Assembly: GCA_965226865.1 (NCBI GenBank) | Contig: CBDDEH010000003.1 | Location: 682,001 to 746,000 of the forward strand | Length of the DNA: 64,000 nucleotides | Source of the DNA: CBDDEH01 sp965226865 | GTDB lineage: Bacteria; Chloroflexota; Dehalococcoidia; Lucifugimonadales; JAGWBF01 | Direction: 5' to 3' | Part shown: positions 51,159 to 59,514 of the stretch, piece by piece | Position numbering within the stretch: the stretch's first letter is position 1 | Layout: every line of letters starts with the position of its first letter | Made by a program: the position numbers and the translations under genes | Notes under the pieces: model-generated | Seen by the model: only the letters and a program-made list of their open reading frames with translations | The model's database searches: none | What the model was told of the DNA's origin: nothing

Positions 51159-52740
51159 ATGCCGAGAAGTACGAGTCAGCAGCAGCAGTCCAACGGACAG
51201 AGGGCGGCCATCTACGCCCGCGTGTCGGACAAGAGCCAGGACACGGAGGACAAGACTTCCATATCGGAGCAGATATCCGATATGGAAGCCCATTGCCAGC
51301 GCAGGGGCTGACCATCACCGCCCGCTACCAGGAGGTGGGCCGGGGATGGTCGAAGAACCGCCCGGAGTTCCAGAGGATGCTGGCCGACGCCAGGAAGGGA
51401 CGCTTCGACACCGTCGTCTGCTGGAAGTCGGACCGCCTCAGCCGGGGCATGTACCCCGCAGCCGCCCTCATGGAGGTCGTCGAGGCGTACCAGATAGGGC
51501 TGGAGGCGGTCATGGACGCCATCGACATGAAGACCTTCGGCCTCATGGCGGCCATCGGCAAGATCGAACTGGACAACTTCCGGGAGAGGGCCTCTATGGG
51601 CAAGCGCGGCGCGGCCAAGCAGGGCCGCATCCCCGTCAACAACGTCCCCTTCGGCTACCGCCTCCGAGAGGACCGCAGGCCGGAGACGGTGGAGGCCGAG
51701 GCCGAGGTCATCCGCCGCGTCTTCCGCATGTACGTCCGCGAGGGAATGGGCGCTCCCGCCATTGCCAAGCAGCTGACCGCCGAGGGCGTCCCCACGCCCC
51801 AAGCCGTCGGGCGATGGTACGACCGCACCGTCACTCGCATCCTGGGCCACGAGGCATACAGGGGCACCTGGTGGTTCGGCACGGTCCGCCACGTCTCTAC
51901 CGAACACGGGATGAGGAGATATGCGCGGCCGGAGGACGAGTGGGTCGGGGTGCCCTTCCCGCCCGTGGTGGACGAGGAGACCTGGGAGCAGGCGCAGGAG
52001 GCCAAGAAACGCCGGCTGACCCGGTCGGGCCGCAACACCAAGCTCTTCTATCTCTTGCAGCATCTGGTCAGGTGCGCCGAGTGCGGGTACCTCATGGGCT
52101 GCCGGGCCAACAGACGCCAGACCGCCAAGCGCGACGGCAAGGTCTACCAGTACGAGCTGGACCCTCCCCGCCGCTACTACAACTGCTACGGAATGCTGAA
52201 CGAGGGCGTGAGCTGCCGGAAGCACCCCTATATCAGGGCGGAACAGCTTGAAGGAGTGGTCTGGGGAGAGGTCAAGAAGTTGCTGGAGAACCCGGGTCTG
52301 ATCGTCGCCAGCATCGAGGCCATGAACTCCCAGGCCGACGGCGGCGGATTGGCCGAGGATATCGCCAAGGCGGAGCGCGACCTGCACAAGGTCCAGATGG
52401 AGGAGGACCGGGCCATCCGGCTCTACGTGTCGGGGAAGATCACCGAGAAGCAGCTCGACCATCAGCGCAGGTTCATCACGGAACGGCTGGAGACACTCCG
52501 GACGAACCTGGATGACCACCGCGCCAGGGAATCGGCACAGGCGGAGAAGCGGGCGCTGGCGGAGCACATCGTCGAATGGACGCGGCGGACCGGAGGCAGG
52601 CTGGACGGCCTGTCGGACGAGGGTCGCAGGGAGGTGCTTGAGCTCCTCCTAGACGGGGCGACCATCGACCGGCACAACAAGGTCAATCTGACCCTGGCCA
52701 TCCCGACCGAGGATGTTGTGCCGATTGCAGAACGGAATGC
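51159..52740 (+). CDS. Large serine recombinase (one frameshift)
   Basis: Site-specific integrase of the element. ATG 51159 after AGGAGG. The resolvase domain has the active Ser in AAIYARVSDKSQDTEDKTSI. A one-base shift near 51305 continues with ITARYQEVGRGWSKNRPEFQ, RMLADARKGRFDTVVCWKSD and RLSRGM. The recombinase domain follows (GKRGAAKQGRIPVNNVPFGY), the zinc ribbon (LVRCAECGYLMGCRANRRQT, YYNCYGMLNEGVSCRK) and a coiled coil. The frame stays open to 52954, but from about 52735 the DNA belongs to the helicase gene, so the native end is near 52740. Its att site probably lies at this junction. Confidence 0.85.
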
Positions 52741-53397
52741 GATTACTCGGTATACGTCTCGCGGCAGGCGTCGCGCCGGTCCTGGCGCATCGGGCAGACC
52801 CGCCCTGTCAAAGTGGTGTTCATGTCCTACCGGAACACCCTCCAGGCCGACGCCCTCAAGCTGGTGGCGAAGAAGCTGCAAAGCTCCCTGGCCGTCGAGA
52901 GGGAGCTGCCGGAGGACGGGCTGGCGGCATTCGGCGACGACGGCGATGACCTGATGATGGCCCTGGCACGCAAGATCGTCATCGGGGATGAGGAGGACGA
53001 GACGCTGGAGGAGGTCTTCGCCCAGGCCAGGGACGCCGAGGCCGCTTCGGAGGAGTTCCTGGTGGACGACGGCTGGAAGGTCGTCGAAGTCGAGCCAGAG
53101 ACCATCGCGGTGAACGGCAACGGACACCACGCCAACGGTGACGACGCCCTCGGCATCGGGCCGACGGTGGAGCTTGTCCCGGTCAAGGGCCGCCACGGCA
53201 ACGGGAACGGGAACGGCAACGGCCACCACGAGGACGAGGACCCGGAGCCGCAGCAGTCGCTGTTCTCCTGGGCGGAGTTCATGGCCGAGGAGCCGGTGAA
53301 GCCGAAGGGCCGCAAGACCCAGGCCCCGTCACTGTCCCTGTTCGAGTGGGCGGTGGAACAGGAGCGGGAGGAGGAGTTGGTCGGCGCGGGACGCTAG
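52741..53397 (+). pseudogene. SNF2-type helicase, 3' part (copy 2)
   Basis: In the frame of the later ATGs, 52744 onwards reads YSVYVSRQASRRSWRIGQTR, then PVKVVFMSYRNTLQADALKL. QASRRSWRIGQ is helicase motif VI of SNF2 ATPases. An acidic tail follows (DDGDDLMMALARKIVIGDEE, EEFLVDDGWKVVEVEPE), then a Gly-Asn-His stretch and the ending QSLFSWAEFMAEEPVKPKGR, SLFEWAVEQEREEELVGAGR. Motifs I-V and the N-terminus are missing, cut by the recombinase. A free-standing product could start at GTG 52813. Confidence 0.78.
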
Positions 53398-53473
53398 GCC
53401 GCAAGCACAGGGGAAGACGCCACACCATTGCGGCGTCTTCCCCTGCATCGCCATGTGTGCGGGCCTTTTTTGT
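53398..53473 (+). terminator. Large intrinsic terminator of helicase tail copy 2
   Basis: AGGGGAAGACGCC (53409-53421) pairs perfectly with GGCGTCTTCCCCT (53432-53444). An outer stem GGCCGC against GCGGGCC leads to a T run (53466-53471). The 3' arm holds the motif CCATGTGTGCGGGCCTTTTT shared with four other sites. The first 13 nt after the stop also match those at 5943. Confidence 0.85.
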
Positions 53474-53554
53474 TGCCCGAAATCATCGCCCGGTCTCCCG
53501 AACGTCGAAACCGGGGCAGGCGGGCAAGCTCGAAGTCACGTCCGCGCGGCGGCG

Positions 53555-54724
53555 CTACCGCGCCGCCCGCCCCTCGCCTCCCCGCGTCTCCAGCGCCTCG
53601 CAGGCCAACCCCCTCGCCCCCCGCGCCGCGGCGTGCCCTGGCTCGATGCCGATGATCGCGTCGAAGTCCTCGATGGCGCTCTCGAACCGGGTCGCGTACA
53701 TCCGGGCGATCCCCCGGCTGTAGAGGACGTCCGTGTTGCGGGAGTCGAGGTCGATGACCCTGCTGTAGTCCTCTATCGCCAGCTCGTGCCGCTCCAGGCT
53801 GCTGTGGGCCAGCCCCCGGGCCGCGAGGGTCTCGACGTTGCCGGGGTCTAGCTCCAGGGACCCGTCGAAGTCCCTGACCGCCTCGTCGTAACGGCCCAGG
53901 CTACCCAGGGCGACGCCCCTGCCCCGGAGCGCCGAGGCGTTGTCGGGGTCGAGTCCCAGCACGGCGTCGAAGTCGCCCAGCGCGGCCTCGTGCGCTCCCA
54001 GATTGACCCTGGTGATTCCCCTGGCGTAGAAGGCGAGGCCGTAGTTCCGTTCGAGCTCGATGGCGGCGCCGAAGTCCCTGAGCGCCCTGTCCATCCGGCC
54101 TATATCGCGGTATGCCATGCCCCTGTGGTAGTGGGCGTCGGCGAGGTTGGGATTCCAATCTATGGCCCGGCTCAGGTCCTTCACCGCCCGGTGGCGTTTG
54201 CCCATCGCCACGTGGGTCAATCCCCTGTTGTAGTGAGCGTTGGCGTCGCCGGGGGCCAGGGTGACGGCCACGTCGAAGTCGCTCATCGCCCCCGCAAGGT
54301 CGCCCAACTCCGCCTTGCACGCCCCACGGCTGTAGTGCGTCACGGCGTCGCCGGGGGCCAGGCGTATGGCGGCGTCGTAGTCCTCCACCGCCAGGCGGTG
54401 CTCCTCTATCGCGGAGTAGGCGCGGGCTCTGTCGAGGTAGGCCCCGGCGTTGTCGGGCTCCAGGGTGATGATTCTGCCGTTGTCCTCCGCCGCAAGGCGG
54501 TGGTCCCCCAGCTCGGCGTACGCCAGCCCCCTGCCGCCCAGGGCTTCGGTGTCGCGAGGGTTCGCCTCGATCCTCTCCGTGAGATGCTCGACCATCCGTT
54601 GAAGGCCCTCGCGACCCACGGCGTCTATCATCTTGCGGAACCTCTGGTACTCCTCCTCCGATGGCTTCTCCGGGTCTGTCCCGTCATGTTCCCCGCTCAA
54701 GGCGCTCCTCCCGCATGTCTTCAT
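53555..54724 (-). CDS. Tetratricopeptide-repeat protein
   Basis: 389 aa, about nine TPR units of 34 residues such as AHYNRGLTHVAMGKRHRAVK, DLSRAIDWNPNLADAHYHRG and MAYRDIGRMDRALRDFGAAI. There is no signal peptide or membrane segment, so a cytoplasmic scaffold is likely. N-terminal part EEEYQRFRKMIDAVGREGLQ is helical. The start may be ATG 54724 (weak SD) or a later Met. It separates the helicase tail from the HTH gene, and the left-hand cassette at 5.7-9.7 kb lacks it. Partner unknown. Confidence 0.85.
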   Translation of the reverse strand: MKTCGRSALSGEHDGTDPEKPSEEEYQRFRKMIDAVGREGLQRMVEHLTERIEANPRDTEALGGRGLAYAELGDHRLAAEDNGRIITLEPDNAGAYLDRARAYSAIEEHRLAVEDYDAAIRLAPGDAVTHYSRGACKAELGDLAGAMSDFDVAVTLAPGDANAHYNRGLTHVAMGKRHRAVKDLSRAIDWNPNLADAHYHRGMAYRDIGRMDRALRDFGAAIELERNYGLAFYARGITRVNLGAHEAALGDFDAVLGLDPDNASALRGRGVALGSLGRYDEAVRDFDGSLELDPGNVETLAARGLAHSSLERHELAIEDYSRVIDLDSRNTDVLYSRGIARMYATRFESAIEDFDAIIGIEPGHAAARGARGLACEALETRGGEGRAAR

Positions 54725-55051
54725 ATCTCGCTATCGGATAGGTTCCGTGGTGCGGAGATGGTTGCCTGGGCGGGACGGGCTCAGGCCCATGGGCGTGGGC
54801 CTCGACCCGTCTCCATTGGCGGGAGCCCGTCCCGGGGGCCGCGCTGGGCACGTCCCCCCGCGGCCTCTCTCTCCCGGTGCGGACTCTGCTCGGTCCCGTA
54901 ACGGGACCGTCGCGAACGATGCCTCTATGATGGTGCAGCCGTCCCCGTAAAGCAATGCCGGTGTCCTTCCCCCGGCACGCCAATGTATGCGGCCTTTTCT
55001 GCGTCTAGCGGCCCCCCGCCGTCGCAGCCCCTCACCGGCGCACCGCCCTGC
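54725..55051. other. Intergenic region with recurrent motif, site 4
   Basis: Upstream region of the TPR gene and downstream region of the HTH gene (both minus strand). It contains a diverged terminator-like motif CAATGTATGCGGCCTTTTCT (54981-55000) and, at 55010-55050, CGGCCCCCCGCCGTCGCAGC followed by a CTCACCGGCGCACCGCC-like block. That block recurs at 6108-6143 and 55433-55470, each time at the 3' end of a minus-strand gene. TGCCGG-...-CCGGCA (about 54957-54977) can form a hairpin. Confidence 0.5.
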
Positions 55052-55297
55052 TCAGTCCCTGAACAGGTGGCCGAGGCCCAGGGAGTCCGCCATTTTCAGG
55101 AGCGCCGCATAGTTGCGCGTGTTGGGCAGCACGTCCTTGTCCCTCCAGCGCCTCGTGGTCTCGGCATCGGTGTCGAGACGGCGGTTTATCTCCGCCCACG
55201 GCAGCTTAGACTCCTCCTGGAACCGCACGAGGCGCTCAGGGAAGTCGTCGGGGAATTCGTAGGTCCTTCTGCTGTGGTGTATGCGCTGTCTCGGCAT
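55052..55297 (-). CDS. Small HTH protein (paralogue B)
   Basis: 81 aa, ATG 55297 (MPRQRIHHSRRTYEFPDDFP), GGAAGG upstream. HTH core ERLVRFQEESKLPWAEINRR, LDTDAETTRRWRDKDVLP, then NYAALLKMADSLGLGHLFRD. About 60% identical by eye to 6143-6388 over its full length. Located between the TPR gene and the LRR surface protein, the same relative position as in the left cassette. Confidence 0.72.
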   Translation of the reverse strand: MPRQRIHHSRRTYEFPDDFPERLVRFQEESKLPWAEINRRLDTDAETTRRWRDKDVLPNTRNYAALLKMADSLGLGHLFRD

Positions 55298-55403
55298 CTG
55301 GTCGGCCTTCCACAGGGCACAGCCGGAGCTTCTCGCCGTCTGTCCACTCCTGGAATTGGGCGAATCCGTTGTCCGGGCGGTCCCGCCGCCCCGCCCGGAC
55401 TTC

Positions 55404-55424
55404 CCATGTGCGCGGCCCTTTTTG
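55404..55424 (+). terminator. Recurrent terminator-like motif, site 5
   Basis: CCATGTGCGCGGCCCTTTTT at 55404-55423. Just upstream GTCCGGGCGG (about 55373-55382) pairs with CCGCCCGGAC (55391-55400). It lies between the HTH gene start and the LRR protein end (both minus strand), the same place as site 2 in the left cassette. Confidence 0.5.
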
Positions 55425-55472
55425 TGTTTTCAGGCCCCGCGGTCGCAGCCGCCTCACCGGCGCACCGCCCCC

Positions 55473-58400
55473 TTACTCGGTCACCCACATCTCCAACTCC
55501 ACGGTATCGCCGGCAGACCAGGTCAAGCCGGGGTTATCCCAGGTCAGAAGGTGTGCGCCGCTGGACCGTAGACTATAGGTTGCATCCCCCAGGAAGAATG
55601 CCCTGCCGTCGACGTAGAGCACCATACGACTACGGATGGCCGCGTTCGATATGTTGCCATTGTTTGTGGGGTCAAAATAGATCGAGAGAATGTCAACTGA
55701 GGTGCTGCTCTCGATTTCGTCGATTTCGTACGTTTCATTCTCAAACACGAAATCAGAATCAGTGATGGCATCGTTCACATAGATATGGTCCGCCTTGGAC
55801 CAGCCGAAGGAGGTTGCAATGAATAGGTTTTGCCCCACCGTCATGGTGGCGCTCCATGCCAAATGTAAATGAAACGGTCGGCAGGCCGGCAGATCGGGGT
55901 TGCCGGGCGACAGGGTCAGATTCACCACCCTGGGGTTGCAGTTGTCGTCCCAAAGCTCGCGCGGCGCATGGTCCATGCCGTTATCGGACAGGTCCAGCGT
56001 CTTCAGAGTGCCTTCGCTATAGACCACCATGTAACAGAACGTGCCGTCCCTCAGGTTCGTCAGGTCGTTGCCGGACAGGTCAAGGCTCACCAGGTTGCGA
56101 GTTTCGAACCACAATTCCTTCGGCAGGCTGGTCAACGAGTTGTCGGACAGGTCCAGCGAGCTCAGGGGGAGAGTCGCGGAGGGGGAGCGGAAAAATTCTT
56201 CATCAAAGCTGGTCAACGAGTTGCCGGACAGGTCCAGGCGCCCAATTGATAAAACCCGTCGAAAACTCCCGTCGGCAGGGTCGTGAACCGGTTGTTTGAC
56301 AGGTCCAGCCGATTCAGCCAGGAATGGCCGCCATAGACGTATGCGGCTCGCCGCGCCGGGGCGTGGGTCTCGCTTGTACGGTAGCTGCCGTCTGAGTTGC
56401 ATCCATGAGAGGAGGGAGAGGTATAGTCAACACCGCATATCTGTAACCGCCAGGTGGACAGCCCGCCGAGCCCTCCATCCGCCGGCAAGTCGGTCAGTGA
56501 GTTGTCGGACAGGTCGACGGACCTCACCCATATCAGCCCGTCGAAGTCCCTCGGCTGCAACGCAGTGATGCCCTGCCCGCTCAGGTCGAGCTTCCTAATG
56601 CCGTCGAGGTGTTCATCGGTGATGTCTTCGCAATCCGACACGCCACTGACGGCGGCGAGGATGGCATCGCGCACTTGCGGGGTGCGGGTGCAGACGGATA
56701 CCTCGGCCTTTTGCGCGCCGGTGACCGGGTCAGCGGAGGATATGCTCCCGATGACGATCTGAACCCTGCTCTCCGCGGACGGCCCATCGCCGCGCCGCGC
56801 TGTCACCCGGTAGGTGTAGATGCCGGACTCGCCGGCCAACGTATCCAGCCATTGCGTCTCCGTCCCGTCGACGAAGGTTAGCACCGCGCGCATTATTCCA
56901 TCGCTGGTGTGCTCCAGGGTGCGTTTGATCTCGTATCCGGTTACGGGCTCGGTGCCATCCACCGGCCCGGACCAACTGAGGGAGACCCCATCGTCCTGCT
57001 GCTCGGCGCTCAGGTTGGCCGGGGCCAGAGCATCAATTACGGTGGCGGTGGCCGCGCTGGTCTGCGATTCGGGATTACCCCCGCCGTCGGTGAAGGACAC
57101 GCGCACCTTGACGGTCTTGCCCTCGTCAGCCGCCATCAAGGTGTAGGTTGCCCCCGTCGCGCCCGCAATGTCCGTTTCGGTGGTCCCGTCGCTCCTCACC
57201 CACTGGTATTCGAAGACGCCGCTCCCCAGCCCGTCGTCGTCGGATACGCCCGCCGTCAGCGTTTGTCCGACCTGGGCCGTTCCGCAGATGGCGGGTCCGC
57301 CCGTCTGGGGCGTGTTCTCCACCCGCTCCCGCAGAATCAGGCTTACGGCGACCTCCTCCCCCACGTCCCAGTCCATCCCCCTACCCGGCCAGGTGTAGAC
57401 GTGGCCGTAGGTGTGAGACCCGAGGGATGCGTCGCTTGATTCGAATTGCGCCCCGTCCAGTTCAAGCGTGAAGCCCACCGGCAGCTCCCGGTCCACGCCA
57501 AAAACCGTAAAGTAGTCCTTCTCCGTCTGGATGCTGCCAACGGTGTAGGTAACGTCGTCCAGAACGAACGAGTCCGGGATGAGCGAGCCCGCCCGTGGAT
57601 TCAAGAATCTCTGGTATCCGTAGTTCTCGCCGATCCGGCCCACGGTCAGAGTTGCCGACACGATGGGACAGGAGTATTCCGTTTCGTCCGCAGCCAGGGC
57701 GACGGCAGCAGTGGCCGCGCTGGTCAGCGACTCGGGGTTGCTCTCGTCGTCGGGGAAAGTCACCGTTACCGTAAGGGCCTTCCCAATGTCGGTCTCAACC
57801 GGGGTGTAGCTGCTGCCCGTTGCCCCGGCTATGTCCACGCCGTCGGCCAGCCACTGGTAGCTGAAGACTGCGCTGCCCAACCCGTCGGCGTCCTCAATGC
57901 CCGACGTTTCCGCCGTGAGCGTCTCCCCCACCTGGGCCGTCCCGCTGATGGTGGGCTGGCCGGTGGCCGGTGTGTTGGGCTGCGGGGTAGGTGTCGGCTC
58001 CGGCGCATCCGGGCCGGTCACGGTCAGCTTCACTTCGTTGGAGAGCATCCTGCCGTCGGATGTGCAGACCGCTCCCTGGTCGCCGCAGTCGGTGGTGACC
58101 GGCAGAGTGATGGTCACGTCGGCGCCTGAGTCGGGCTCGACCGTGATCTCCCAGAGACTGCTGCTCCCATTCACCCGCTTGGCTCGGGTAACTGACCCGT
58201 CGGTCACGTCCAGGGAGTGGTCCCGGAGGGTCTTGTAGCTGATGGAGATGGCCTCGCTGAATTCGATACGGAAGGTGAAGGAGTCTGCGCCGTTGTGGGT
58301 CTCGGCCTCGTCCTCGAACGAGGCGGTCAACGGCGTTGGTTTTGGTTTTGGTGTCGGTGTTGGTGTGGGGGTCGGCGTAGGGGGCGGAGTGGGGCCGCCG

Positions 58401-58811
58401 GGGTATCGGCCCTGCCGTAATCCGACCAATGGCTCGCGCCGTACTGGTTGACCGCCTTGACCCGGTACACGTAGCTGCCCTCCGGCTCCACGTTGGCATC
58501 CGTGTAGCTGGTCGTCGCCGAGCCTGTGTTGGAGTCTATTTCTACGAACTCGCCCGGATCGTGGACGGCGCGGTCGCGCCGGAATATCTGATAGTGGGTG
58601 ATGGTGCTGTCGGCGGGGTCCTCCATGTGAGGGAAACCGAATCGTGCGTCGCCGTGGCGACGACTCCCGTGGGCTTATCGGGAACGGTGCCTTGCTGCGC
58701 CCCCACCGTATTCGAGCCGGTGGAGGAGAGGGCCAGCATGACGATGCCTATGGCCAACGCAGCCAGAACGGTGAACCGGATAAGGAGTTTGGGCCTACTG
58801 GTGAGAGTCAT
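55473..58811 (-). CDS. Large secreted fibronectin/Ig-like/LRR protein (three frameshifts)
   Basis: About 1100 aa if three one-base shifts (near 58600, 58400 and 56225) are corrected. Signal peptide LIRFTVLAALAIGIVMLALS; fibronectin III (PTGVVATATHDSVSLTW, YRVKAVNQYGASHWSDYG); Pro-Thr linker; a domain with TASFEDEAETHNGADSFTFR; two Ig-like domains (PTISGTAQVGETLTAETSG; AICGTAQVGQTLTAGVSDD) around a YTVGSI/FTLELDGAQF module; another fibronectin domain; VCTRTPQVRDAILAAVSG; LRR units (LNRLDLSNNRFTTLPTGVF, LSSLDLSDNSLTSLPKEL); and a second YEIDEIES/DTVELEMW module at the end. It is probably an adhesin. It shares module order with the 6595-9711 protein. Confidence 0.75.
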
Positions 58812-58953
58812 CGTTGTTCCTCCGTTGAGTCAGAGTGGTTCCCGGCCCGACGCGCACAGCGACCGTCGAGGCTGGGTTCATGGGGACAGCAGGCGTCGGC
58901 AGACGCCAAGGGCGTGGTACGCGTAGGGACTTCGTAGAGGAGATGCCGGACGG

Positions 58954-59103
58954 GTGAGGTCCGCACGCGTGCGGCGACGCGTTTTTAATGATGCTCATGT
59001 TCATGGCCCCCGTCGTGAGGTCCGCGCGCGTGCGGCGACGCGGCTACCAACACTCGCATCACTCCCTCCTGGTGGGTGAGGTCCGCGCGCGTGCGGCGAC
59101 GCG
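58954..59103 (+). CRISPR. Short CRISPR-like array: three 28-nt repeats, 61-nt period
   Basis: Repeats at 58954-58981, 59015-59042 and 59076-59103 start GTGAGGTCCGC(A/G)CGCGTGCG and end GCGACGCG; the last two are identical and the first differs at one base. Both intervals are exactly 33 nt with unrelated sequence. The core CCGCACGCGTGCGG is palindromic. Repeat length, spacing and central palindrome all match type I-E geometry, but the repeat differs from the one at 5376. No cas genes are present. It lies in the 58812-59514 gap, upstream of a G33 run. A non-CRISPR tandem repeat is the alternative. Confidence 0.6.
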
Positions 59104-59165
59104 GCGGAGCCGAGAGGGTTTGAAGCGAAGGAGGGAGGTCCGGTTACGGGCTGACGACGAAAAAT

Positions 59166-59200
<35 letters not shown>

Positions 59201-59514
59201 GAACATTTGTGCGGAAACGCAGCGGGCGAAGACGGCCTCAAACGCGGTCGTTCCGGCGGCTTGCGCCGCCGGTGCGCCCGCTGTCTCTATTGCAGGTATC
59301 GACCTGTCAAACGCCAAATGAATATCTCCCGTCAATGGGCAAATGCAGCCCCAATTATACAATCCGCGTGTAATATAGCCGTGACCTTTTGGCCGTTTTT
59401 CTATGACTTCTTGTAACCTTTCGAGGAGAATGGCATAATTGCCCCGGTTGGCCCGAATTCAGCCGCTCAGCGAAGGCGGGAGTAAGCAGCCCGGCGCCCA
59501 ATCGAGGTGACGAG

